From: CAZNXJ01 sp964577115
GTDB taxonomy: Bacteria > Planctomycetota > Planctomycetia > Pirellulales > Pirellulaceae
Assembly (NCBI GenBank): GCA_964577115.1
Contig: CAZNXJ010000003.1
Location: 186,001 to 250,000, forward strand
Direction of reading: 5' to 3'
DNA: 64,000 nt
Numbering within the stretch: position 1 is the stretch's first letter; each line of letters begins with the position of its first letter. Of the stretch, positions 56,625 to 64,000 are shown one piece after another. A program made the position numbers and the translations under genes. Under the pieces are notes generated by a model that saw nothing but the letters and a program-made list of their open reading frames with translations, made no database searches and was not told the DNA's origin.

Positions 56625-58301
56625 ATGCCCTACAAACGACGGCGGCAAAACCTGTTCAGCTGGCTGCTGAGACCGTACTACCTGATGCGGAACTCGTTTC
56701 GGTCGGCAGGGCGCTCGTCGCGCAGCGGCCGCAGCGCGAGCCCGTTGGTCCGGGCCCTGCGCGTCGTCTTCAGTCCCATTCTGTATTTGGTGGGGCTACT
56801 TCGTTATTCGACGAGCCGGTTCGGCCAGTTTTTGGTTGCGTGGGGCCAAACGCGTGCGTGGTCCGCGTTCGCGCTGGGGCTACCCGCGCTGGCGGCCGGC
56901 CTCGCCTCGGTGCTCGTCCTCATGACGGGCCTCTGGCAAGCCCGAGGGGACCTGGTCGTGAATTATTCCCGAGCGGCCAACCGCGCACTGCGGGACGAGG
57001 ATCTCGAGCGGGCCGAGTTGTATCGGCGCAAGCTGGCCAATCTCAACGAAATGGATCCTTCGGTCGAGTACGGCATAGGTTTGCTCGCTTTGAAAAACGA
57101 GCGGTTCTGGCGAGCGCAGCAGATCATGGAACGTCTCGCGCCTCGCAATGCCACCGGATATGTGCCCGCGCATGTCTGGCTCGCCCGCCTGTATGCGACG
57201 CGGGCGACACCGGATAATCCCGAACCTCGTCAGTGGGCCATGGAGCACCTGGAGCGTGCGATTGCCGAACAGCCGGACCACCTGGACGCCCACTTGATGC
57301 TTGCACAATTGCTGCTGATCAATGATGACGTCCGGGGGGCCGACGAGCATATGCGCGTGGTCGCCAATGCACGCCCGGGAATGGGGGTCGCGATTGGCCG
57401 TTTGTTGCGCCAACATGGAAACGAAGAGCTGGCCAAGGCTTATGTCCGCCGAGCTCGAGATTTTCTCATTGGTGAAATGCGTCTCAAGCCGAGGGACTTG
57501 TCGGTCCGTAGCTTGCTCGCCGACGCTCATTTGCTCCTCGCCGAGTTTCCTGAGGCCGAACAGATATTGAAGGACAGTCAGGCGCTGGCGACGACCGACG
57601 AAATCCAGGACCGGCTGCGCACCGCATTCGGTGGTTTGTACGCAGTCTGGGCGCGGTCCGTCCGAGGTGATGGCAGCAATGCTAGAAATCTTGTCGAGTG
57701 CCTTCGGTACCTGGAGACGGCCGTTACCTACGCGCCGGAACATCCCGCCGTGCTGTTGGTGCTGCGCGAGTGTGCGGAACTGGATGCGGATGAAGAAAGT
57801 GCGACGCGTCTCGAGCGATTGCTCGAAGAGATGTTAGCGCGCGGCGAGTCGCCCGGCCTTGTGCATTTGATCATCGGCACGAAGGCGGTCGAAGCGGGCA
57901 ATGCCGAGAAAGCAGCGTTTCACCTGGAGCAGGCGTATCAATTGCAGCCAGGATCGGCCGTTGTACTCGCCAACCTCTCGTGGACTCTGGCCAACATCGA
58001 TCCGCCGCAATACGAGCGAGCCCTTGAGCTGATCAATATGGCGGGCGAGAAGTTGCCGAACCATCCGGAGATCCATGAGACGCGCGGTTTCATCCTGCTG
58101 AAGATGGGACAACCCCGCGAGGCACTCGCTGATCTCGAACGAGCGCTATCGCAAATCAAAGGACGAGCGCGACTTCATGAAATGTTGGCGGAGGCCTATG
58201 ATGCCATAGGCGAAGCGTCACTCGCCAAACGCCATCAAGAATTGGCCATCGACGCTGCCAAGCGATCGGCGAGCGACCAGTTGCTGAACGATCGCTCGTA
58301 A
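56625..58301 (+). CDS. TPR-repeat membrane protein next to exosortase
   Basis: 558 residues. A basic N-terminal segment (PYKRRRQNLFSWLLRPYYLMRNSFRSAGRSSRSGRSAS) is followed by one membrane helix (FALGLPALAAGLASVLVLMTGLWQA) and then about 430 residues of TPR-like helical repeats, e.g. ANRALRDEDLERAELYRRKLANLNEMDPS, MEHLERAIAEQPDHLDAHLMLAQLLL, AAFHLEQAYQLQPGSAVVLANLSWTLANI, GFILLKMGQPREALADLERAL. The TPR part is expected outside the cytoplasm. It follows the exosortase gene by 148 bp on the same strand, as TPR proteins often follow exosortase genes in polysaccharide-export loci. Specific role unknown. Confidence 0.82.
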   Translation: MPYKRRRQNLFSWLLRPYYLMRNSFRSAGRSSRSGRSASPLVRALRVVFSPILYLVGLLRYSTSRFGQFLVAWGQTRAWSAFALGLPALAAGLASVLVLMTGLWQARGDLVVNYSRAANRALRDEDLERAELYRRKLANLNEMDPSVEYGIGLLALKNERFWRAQQIMERLAPRNATGYVPAHVWLARLYATRATPDNPEPRQWAMEHLERAIAEQPDHLDAHLMLAQLLLINDDVRGADEHMRVVANARPGMGVAIGRLLRQHGNEELAKAYVRRARDFLIGEMRLKPRDLSVRSLLADAHLLLAEFPEAEQILKDSQALATTDEIQDRLRTAFGGLYAVWARSVRGDGSNARNLVECLRYLETAVTYAPEHPAVLLVLRECAELDADEESATRLERLLEEMLARGESPGLVHLIIGTKAVEAGNAEKAAFHLEQAYQLQPGSAVVLANLSWTLANIDPPQYERALELINMAGEKLPNHPEIHETRGFILLKMGQPREALADLERALSQIKGRARLHEMLAEAYDAIGEASLAKRHQELAIDAAKRSASDQLLNDRS

Positions 58302-58343
58302 CCGAGCGACTCTCCTTTACGGACAACGCACCACGCTCGTAGC

Positions 58344-59909
58344 ATGCACGTCGTTTGCTCCTTGACGCAAATCGAAGATCGCAAGACGGCGTCGGAGGCG
58401 ACGTGTGGCCGTGCTTCGGGGCGCCCGCGGATTGTGCGGCGCCCGCGTGTCATTTTGCTGCGACTCGCGATGCTCGTCGTGCTGGCGTCCGCCATCGTTC
58501 TTGACGCCCGAGACGTGTGGGGCACGGAGACGCGGTTCCGCGTGGGATTTGCGCAGGTCGATATCACGCCCACCCGTCCCATGCCGATGTGGGGCTACGG
58601 AGCGCGCCATGCTCTGCTCGGCGACGCGACTCGCGATCCACTCCGCGCGAAAGTAGTTGTGATTGAAGCCGGGGATAGCAAGCTCGCAGTGGTCGGCCTG
58701 GATCTCGGACGCTCGCTGGGCGAACCGCACATGACGCGCATTCGGCAGGCTGTGCGCGAGACCGTGGGCGTCGAACATCTGCTGATCAGTGGGTCGCACA
58801 CACATCACGGGCCTATCCTTGAACTCAAAGATGTCGAAGGCCAAGGCAAAGGTGCATTCGACGACGCAGTCGCGTACGTCGGCGAGCTCGAACAGAAGCT
58901 TATTGGGGTGATTCAGTCCGCCGCACAAAATACGATCGACGCACGCATCGGCTGGGCTTCGCGCCATGTCGATATGAACCGTAACCGCCACTCGCGGCGT
59001 GAGGCCCCACCGCGCGATACCGAACTGGCCGTGATCCGTCTCGACGATCGTGACGGCAAGCCAATGGCCGTGATCGTCAACTTCGCTGCGCACCCCACGA
59101 TGCTCGAGGGACGCGACCTGCGTTGGTCGGCCGAGTACCCCGGCGCCATGATGGCGGCCGTCGAGCAGAAACTCGGTGCCCCGTGTGTGTTCATGCAGGG
59201 AGCGTCGGGCGACCTGAGTGTCCAAACGTCGCCCGAAGATCACCCGGCCGACGACGATCCACGGCTCTTGAACGATGCGCTGGACGGCGAGCATCTCAAG
59301 CGCCTACAGCGTCAACTGCGGGTGGACGAGAACGAAGCGAGGCGGCGATTGCGAAGTATCATTGCCTCGGGAATTCGCATGGAATCCTTCGCACGGCGGC
59401 TTGCCGATCAGGTCTGCGAGATTGCGCTGAGCTGCGAGACGAAGGTTCCGGAGGACCCTTCGCTTCGCGGGCAGTATGACGAGTTCGCATTCGAATCACG
59501 CGTCAACTTCCGCAACCCCCTCGTCATCGCCGGATTTGCGATCGCCTTTTTTCCAGAACTGGCCGCGGCTGCCGCAGCCGACCTGAAGGACAACAAAATC
59601 CGAGCCACGCTGACAACCGTTCTGCTGAACGGTGACTTAGCATTGGTGGGCGGCTCGGGCGAATTCTTCTGCGCTCATGCGCTGCGACTGAAGGAACGCA
59701 GTTACGCCGCAAAAACGCTCTTCTTCGGCTACTGCAATGGCCACAGCATGTACTTCCCGACGATCGAGGCTGCGGCGGAAGGAGGCTACGGCGCGGACGC
59801 TAAGGTCTCCTGGGTCGAACCAGGTGCCGGCGAGACGATGATGAACCGTGCGCTCGTCCACATCTTTACCTGGCAAGGCAAGATCCATAACAATCTGCTC
59901 GCCGACTAA
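58344..59909 (+). CDS. Neutral/alkaline non-lysosomal ceramidase-like protein, secreted
   Basis: 521 residues from ATG 58344; a GTG at 58434 or ATG 58470 would give a shorter signal region. An N-terminal anchor/signal helix (LLRLAMLVVLASAIVLDARDVWG) precedes the core. Family marks: RVGFAQVDITPTRPMPMWGYG (start of the domain), HLLISGSHTHHGP (zinc ligands), VIVNFAAHPTML (zinc His) and CVFMQGASGDLSVQ (nucleophilic Ser region). The enzyme family cleaves ceramides, but most planctomycete members are of unknown substrate. It follows the TPR gene by 42 bp and precedes the esterase fusion gene on the same strand. Confidence 0.88.
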   Translation: MHVVCSLTQIEDRKTASEATCGRASGRPRIVRRPRVILLRLAMLVVLASAIVLDARDVWGTETRFRVGFAQVDITPTRPMPMWGYGARHALLGDATRDPLRAKVVVIEAGDSKLAVVGLDLGRSLGEPHMTRIRQAVRETVGVEHLLISGSHTHHGPILELKDVEGQGKGAFDDAVAYVGELEQKLIGVIQSAAQNTIDARIGWASRHVDMNRNRHSRREAPPRDTELAVIRLDDRDGKPMAVIVNFAAHPTMLEGRDLRWSAEYPGAMMAAVEQKLGAPCVFMQGASGDLSVQTSPEDHPADDDPRLLNDALDGEHLKRLQRQLRVDENEARRRLRSIIASGIRMESFARRLADQVCEIALSCETKVPEDPSLRGQYDEFAFESRVNFRNPLVIAGFAIAFFPELAAAAAADLKDNKIRATLTTVLLNGDLALVGGSGEFFCAHALRLKERSYAAKTLFFGYCNGHSMYFPTIEAAAEGGYGADAKVSWVEPGAGETMMNRALVHIFTWQGKIHNNLLAD

Positions 59910-60093
59910 CGCGCGCGTTCTGAAGCAGCCCGGATCGGTATGGATTACAATCGCACCCGCACGCAGGGTGAAGGCTGCGTGTTCGATCCGGATGGGGCTG
60001 TGCTCAGAGCGATCGCCCGCATCCCGTTTGGAAGAGCAACCTTCATGGGGATGTGTTGCTCGTTCGCCGCTGAGTTGTCGTCGGGAGTCGAGA

Positions 60094-61770
60094 ATGTTGT
60101 GGGACCGTATGGGGCTGGTTGCCCGAGCCATTCTGATGCTTGCCGGAGTCCTTCTTGCCAGGCCGACCTTGGCCGAGGTGATTCACCGCGACCATCGACT
60201 TAGCTACCGTTCGGCGATCGACGACACGGATCAACCCTATCGTATCTACATTCCCACGAAATATGACGGCAAGACGCCGCTGCCGCTGATCATCGCGCTG
60301 CATGGCACTGGTGGGGACGAAGCGACGTTATTTGACGGCGAGAGTTATCAGCAGTCGCCCATCAAGGAGGCGGCCGAAAAGCATGGCGTACTGGTCGTCA
60401 GCCCGCTCGGGCGCGGAGTCACCGAGTTTCGAGGTATCGGTGAGAACGATATTTTTTGTGTTCTCCAAGATGTTGAGAAACGTTTTCAAGTGGATCCGAA
60501 TCGGATCTACCTGACCGGACATTCCATGGGCGGAACCGGTTCGGCGTATCTCGCGCTGCATCATCCCGATCGCTTCGCCGCCATCGCGCCCCTCGCGGCC
60601 GCGTACAGCTTCCCGTGGATCGCGCGCAATGGCGTCATGTTGCCGCAACTATGGATCGGAGGAGCTCTGGACGCTGACTTCTATCATCGCGGCGTGGCGG
60701 TTGGCGTCGAGCGGATGCGGAAATTCGGAGTTCCCGTGATTTCCGAGTCATTGCCGGAGGAAGGGCATGGCGGACCCGTCAAGGATTTCGATCGCGTGTT
60801 CGCCTGGCTCCTCCAGCACCGCCGCGACCCGCACCCGAAGGCATACTACTTCGAGCTCGACACGCCACTGCACGGCGCTGCCTGGTGGACGGACGTGGAG
60901 AAGTTGCAGATGCCCGGGAAGATGGCTGCGATCGACGCGCGAGCCGACGGGAATACGGCGCGTCTGAAGCTGACAAACATTGCCGAATTCACGTTCGCTC
61001 CCGATGCCGAAGTGTTTGATCTTGCGCAGCCTGTCACGGTTCAGCTAGATGGCGAGACTGTGTTTCAGGGAGTGATTGCACCCGCTCAGGCAGTGCGGTT
61101 CAGCTGGTCGGGCGAACGCTGGTCGGCGGCTGTTGAGACTCGAGCGCCGCGGGACCTGACTGCCTGGCGAACGCATCCGGTGGCCGAGGCGCCGCGTGAG
61201 CTGGACATGACGGGTGACGAGAAGCTGCTTGCCAATTGGATCACGGACGCGATGCGCGCGGCGACTGGGGCGGACATTGCGCTCTACAACGCGATCTACT
61301 ACCGCGGTCTGCCGATTCCGCAAGGAACGGTCGATGTAGTGGATCTCGTGCAATGCAGCCGGCCGTTTGATCAATATCTGGTGACCGTCGAGCTGACGGG
61401 GCGCGACATTCTCGAGATTCTGGAAGTGAACCTCGACCCGCGCAATGACGTCCGAGCACGTATCGACACACCCGGCTCGGGACGCCTCGTGCAGCTCTCC
61501 GGCGCCCGCTACGCGTTCGATCGAAGCCGCCCGGTCGGCCAGCGAATTGTCGATACGGACATTCAACCGGATCGCGTGTACACAGTGGTCTTGGAGGGGC
61601 AGGTTGTCGAGCGAGAAACGATGCTGCTTGCCGGGCGCTTCATGAAGCTCGACTACGCGACTACGAACGTCCCCTTCACGCTTGCTCTCTACGGCCACGC
61701 GGCGAAGCACGGCCGTATCGAAGCCCAGCGCGAAGGCCGCGTTCGCGACGTGACGCAGGCCGGCGACTGA
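60094..61770 (+). CDS. Secreted esterase fused to a 5'-nucleotidase C-terminal domain
   Basis: 558 residues from ATG 60094 (GGGAG at 60083-60087); the longer open frame from 59848 is shadow sequence. Signal peptide MLWDRMGLVARAILMLAGVLLARPTLA. Residues 30-260 are an alpha/beta hydrolase of the PHB-depolymerase/esterase type: PLPLIIALHGTGGDEATLF (oxyanion strand), YLTGHSMGGTGSAYLALHHPDRFAAIAPLAA (nucleophile Ser in GHSMGG), EEGHGGPV (His). Residues 400-540 match the 5'-nucleotidase C-terminal domain: LANWITDAMRAATGADIALYNAIYYRGLPIPQG, VTVELTGRDILEILE, VYTVVLEGQVVE. The metallophosphoesterase domain that normally precedes it is absent, so it probably binds nucleosides or sugars without phosphatase activity. 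Confidence 0.85.
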   Translation: MLWDRMGLVARAILMLAGVLLARPTLAEVIHRDHRLSYRSAIDDTDQPYRIYIPTKYDGKTPLPLIIALHGTGGDEATLFDGESYQQSPIKEAAEKHGVLVVSPLGRGVTEFRGIGENDIFCVLQDVEKRFQVDPNRIYLTGHSMGGTGSAYLALHHPDRFAAIAPLAAAYSFPWIARNGVMLPQLWIGGALDADFYHRGVAVGVERMRKFGVPVISESLPEEGHGGPVKDFDRVFAWLLQHRRDPHPKAYYFELDTPLHGAAWWTDVEKLQMPGKMAAIDARADGNTARLKLTNIAEFTFAPDAEVFDLAQPVTVQLDGETVFQGVIAPAQAVRFSWSGERWSAAVETRAPRDLTAWRTHPVAEAPRELDMTGDEKLLANWITDAMRAATGADIALYNAIYYRGLPIPQGTVDVVDLVQCSRPFDQYLVTVELTGRDILEILEVNLDPRNDVRARIDTPGSGRLVQLSGARYAFDRSRPVGQRIVDTDIQPDRVYTVVLEGQVVERETMLLAGRFMKLDYATTNVPFTLALYGHAAKHGRIEAQREGRVRDVTQAGD

Positions 61771-61852
61771 GAGAGACGAGAGCGATGGCCCGGTTCGGCG
61801 CGCCGGTGGTGGGCCGCTCGTTTGCAAGGGCACGTCGCTGGCCGATTGCTCA

Positions 61853-61925
61853 TCCATCGCGTGATCACCCACACGCGTGTCTCGAGAGTTACCTATCTGG
61901 AGAACACGGGGGATCACGCGATGGA
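61853..61925. repeat. Long inverted repeat with internal palindrome
   Basis: TCCATCGCGTGATC (61853-61866) and GATCACGCGATGGA (61912-61925) are perfect 14-base inverted arms. The 45-base interior contains the palindrome ACACGCGTGT (61871-61880) directly followed by CTCGAG. It lies between two convergent genes; no T-tract. Confidence 0.7.
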
Positions 61926-61961
61926 CTTGACGCGCTAACGTTCCTGGTGAATCGTTCGGTC

Positions 61962-62993
61962 TCAGGTCTCGGATGATTCTTTCTTCGACTCCTCCTCCTT
62001 GTCGTCCTTTTCTTCCTTGTCATTGTCGTCCGATTTGTCCTCCTTGGATTCGCTCTCGGACTCGTCTTTGTCTTGCTTCTCTTTGTCGCCTTCCTCGGTC
62101 GACTGTTTCTCTTCGTCCTTCCTTTCTTCCGACTTCTCTTCGTCGGTTTTGGCTTCCTCTTTCTTGGCCTCTTCGGACTTGGCCTCGTCGGCTTTGTCTT
62201 TCTCGCCGCTCGCCTCTTCCGTTTTCGCCTCCTTCTTTTCCTGAATCATGGCGATCACCTGTTGCGCCTGTTCGGCGGCGGCTTTGTCTTGGTCCGAGGG
62301 GCCGGTGCGGATCGCGATGAGGCTCAGTGGTCCGATGTGTACCATCTGGCTCCCCAATTGGAGCTGGCTCAGGAGGCCATGAACACGGCCCGCCTGGCCT
62401 TTTTCCACCTTGATCAGCATCACGTCCCCGAATTGCTGTGACGTGAAGTTGTCTTCAGCGACGTCAAACGCCTTGACCATGTCCTCGATTTGTTGGATGT
62501 GCTCGTCCGTGCCGCGTACGAACAGCAATTTGGTTTCGGCGTCGGCGGCAACGAGCGGCTGAGAGGCGGCTTGCGGGTCGTGAGGCGGAGGGAGCGATCC
62601 CGGCACTGCGCCGCTGGTCCCGCCGAACGACACCTGCCCGAGGTTGCCAATACCAGTGGCCGCGAGCCGTGAACGAGGGTTGCGCAGCAGCGCCACGATC
62701 TGCTGCATTTCCTGCGGGCTCCGATGCTTCAGCTCGAAAATCTTCAGCTTTCGCGCCGCGGCCTTTTCCTTCTCGGCCTCGCCGTCCTTCTCCGCGGCCG
62801 CCTTCGGCGGCTCGCTCGCTTCCGCAGGCTTGTCGGAATCTTGCGGAGCGGCCTCGGCCGATTCGGATGCCGGCTGTTCGCTCGCGGGCTTGTCGTCGGT
62901 GCCGTCCGGCTGCTGAGCAGCACCGAGCGGGGCGAATGCCAAGGCGGCAATCATGGCAAGGGATAGCGGGAGCCTGCGAATCGTGAACTTCAT
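61962..62993 (-). CDS. Secreted secretin-domain-like protein with charged Lys/Glu tail
   Basis: 343 residues from ATG complement of 62991-62993 (AGGAAAGG upstream); the longer frame to 63485 is not coding. Signal peptide FTIRRLPLSLAMIAALAFAPLGAAQQ. An acidic Ala/Pro/Glu linker follows. Then KIFELKHRSPQEMQQIVALLRNPRSRL and LVAADAETKLLFVRGTDEHIQQIEDMVKAFDV have the strand-helix pattern of the short secretin N-domains (NolW/secretin_N). The last 90 residues are a Lys/Glu/Asp/Ser low-complexity tail (EEAKKEEAKTDEEKSEERKD). No secretin pore domain is present. It is divergent from a second protein of similar domain type. Function unknown. Confidence 0.75.
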   Translation of the reverse strand: MKFTIRRLPLSLAMIAALAFAPLGAAQQPDGTDDKPASEQPASESAEAAPQDSDKPAEASEPPKAAAEKDGEAEKEKAAARKLKIFELKHRSPQEMQQIVALLRNPRSRLAATGIGNLGQVSFGGTSGAVPGSLPPPHDPQAASQPLVAADAETKLLFVRGTDEHIQQIEDMVKAFDVAEDNFTSQQFGDVMLIKVEKGQAGRVHGLLSQLQLGSQMVHIGPLSLIAIRTGPSDQDKAAAEQAQQVIAMIQEKKEAKTEEASGEKDKADEAKSEEAKKEEAKTDEEKSEERKDEEKQSTEEGDKEKQDKDESESESKEDKSDDNDKEEKDDKEEESKKESSET

Positions 62994-63425
62994 GACGAGG
63001 TTCCTTTCCTGCAAGATGACCGTAGAGGGGACGCTCTTAGTTGACCCTATGTACACGACGTTGCGAAAGGGCAACGCGAGTTTTCTCGGCGCTCCACGCA
63101 TTGGCGCGCCGCGAGCAACGTGAAAACGCGGCGTCGCCGAATTGCGGCAACCGCCGCGCCGAACGCCTGAATTCACACGAGGCGACTTCGAGGGGCGGGG
63201 TTCGGGGCAAGCGAAACTCGCGAATTGCGCCATGGGATGCGGCGCTGACGTTCCCCTGAACCCCGAACTCGGAACCCCGAATCCTGAATACGGAACCCTC
63301 GCCCCGATGGTTCCGCTGCGGCTGATCGAGCAATCTCGCTTCCCGTTGCCCAGGATCCCAGTTACTCTAGAAGGTTCCCACCCGAGTTTGACCCACCGCA
63401 GAATCCTGGCTCGGAGATACCCTCC
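62994..63425. other. Divergent intergenic region with heptad repeats
   Basis: 432 bp between two divergent secretin-domain-like genes. It holds the GAACCCN-type heptads at 63258-63299 (listed separately) and an inverted GGGGTTCGGGG at 63197-63207. GGAG at 63413-63416 is a likely ribosome site of the right-edge gene. No other gene is supported. Confidence 0.5.
63258..63299 (+). repeat. Six tandem GAACCCN-type heptads
   Basis: Six consecutive seven-base units: GAACCCC, GAACTCG, GAACCCC, GAATCCT, GAATACG, GAACCCT, all starting with GAA. The same degenerate unit is present in the 40366-40469 gap. Intergenic; function unknown. Confidence 0.75.
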
Positions 63426-64000
63426 ATGCCTTTCTCGTCGCGCGGCCTGTGCTGCGATCGTCGTTACCGTCGCTGGCGGGCGCATGTGTCGATGGCACGG
63501 CTCGTTATCGTTGTCGTTTTGGTTTTCTTGACCTGGCAGCCGGCCGAAGCGCAGGTCAACCCGACGGGGGATCGTGGCCCGATGCGGCTGGCGACCCCGC
63601 AGGTCGCCGCGCAGCTCAGGCTAACCGAAGAACAGCGGGCAGCGGTGGCCGGACTGGTCGTCGAGCGGGCGGAGGCACTAGCGGCCGCCGGCCAGGACGA
63701 TGCTCAGCGGCAGCAGGTCATGCAGCAGTTCGACGAGCGCCTGCTGGCCGTTTTGACGGACGAGCAGCGGCAACAATGGAACCAGATGGAGGCCGAACCG
63801 CGCCTCACGTTTCAGTTTCAATACCAGAAATGGACGGACGTGCTCCAGTGGTTCGCCGAGCAGTCGAACCTGTCACTGGTGATGGACGCGCCGCCTGAAG
63901 GCTCGTTCAATTTCACGGATACGCGCCAGTACACGCCGTCCGAAGCGATCGACTTGCTGAACAGCGTCCTGCTGAGCAAAGGCTATACGCTCATTCGCCG
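63426..64000 (+). CDS. Secreted secretin-domain-like protein, N-terminal part (cut by window edge)
   Basis: 191 complete codons are visible, and the frame runs off the right edge. ATG 63426 follows GGAG (63413-63416); ATG 63492 is an alternative directly before the hydrophobic signal segment ARLVIVVVLVFLTWQPAEAQ. Residues about 50-125 are helical and Gln-rich (RLTEEQRAAVAGLVVERAEALAAAGQDDAQRQQVM), as in periplasmic Spy/LTXXQ-like helices. Residues 130-191 (RLTFQFQYQKWTDVLQWFAEQSNLSLVMDAPPEGSFNFTDTRQYTPSEAIDLLNSVLLSKGYTLI) have the strand-helix pattern of the STN/secretin N0 domain. It is probably a planctomycete secretin-related envelope protein, divergent from the 61962-62993 gene. Confidence 0.7.
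   Translation, partial: MPFSSRGLCCDRRYRRWRAHVSMARLVIVVVLVFLTWQPAEAQVNPTGDRGPMRLATPQVAAQLRLTEEQRAAVAGLVVERAEALAAAGQDDAQRQQVMQQFDERLLAVLTDEQRQQWNQMEAEPRLTFQFQYQKWTDVLQWFAEQSNLSLVMDAPPEGSFNFTDTRQYTPSEAIDLLNSVLLSKGYTLIR

Overview
The window looks like a piece of a planctomycete chromosome (Planctomycetota, probably Pirellulales-like). This rests on high GC, many GTG starts, and a set of families typical of that phylum: a secreted PQQ-type beta-propeller, a Tat-exported DUF1501 protein, an exosortase of the XrtU type, a DUF6655-like lipoprotein, an FG-GAP/ASPIC (CRTAC1-like) lipoprotein and a large bacterial Ser/Thr kinase. I see no rRNA, tRNA, CRISPR array, IS element, prophage or plasmid gene. 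Both edges cut genes: an MFS transporter on the left (minus strand) and a secreted secretin-domain-like protein on the right (plus strand).

Layout, 1-13.4 kb: two amide-bond-forming (amidoligase) systems lie almost side by side. The first is a tightly overlapping minus-strand operon: C39-like peptidase, RimK-like ATP-grasp, GCS2-type glutamate-cysteine ligase homologue, N-formylglutamate amidohydrolase homologue, MFS exporter. The second is a plus-strand cluster: circularly permuted ATP-grasp fused to alpha-E, transglutaminase-like protease, a second circularly permuted ATP-grasp and a stand-alone alpha-E protein. An LpxH-like phosphoesterase and a PQQ-propeller protein diverge between them.

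13.7-25.1 kb: a secreted TIM-barrel-type protein, a Gfo/Idh/MocA oxidoreductase, a DUF2071 protein and a DUF6655-like lipoprotein. Then comes the most unusual locus of the window: a small zinc-ribbon membrane protein, a radical SAM/SPASM enzyme with a PqqD-like N-terminus, a paralogue of it that has lost the FeS-cluster cysteines, a DUF2207-like membrane protein ending in a Cys-Ala repeat tail, and a SAM methyltransferase.

25.4-34.3 kb: a DUF1501 protein, then a five-gene run (TerB-like, AAA+ ATPase, membrane coiled coil, PspA-like, substrate-binding lipoprotein) that reads as a candidate envelope-stress module, then an alkaline phosphatase. 34.4-45.1 kb: aldo/keto reductase, HIBADH-like dehydrogenase and a frameshifted MFS transporter in one minus-strand run; small membrane proteins; a YeiH-like transporter; a Ser/Thr kinase fused to an Hsp70-like domain; a GlcG/HbpS-like protein; a SIMPL protein.

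45.4-64 kb: amidohydrolase, MscS channel, a hybrid histidine kinase whose N-terminus matches the ethylene-binding domain of ETR1, a DUF456 protein, the CRTAC1-like lipoprotein, a methyltransferase, exosortase plus TPR protein, a ceramidase-like protein, an esterase fused to a 5'-nucleotidase C-terminal domain, and two divergent secretin-domain-like secreted proteins. All functions are read from sequence motifs by eye; no search was run.
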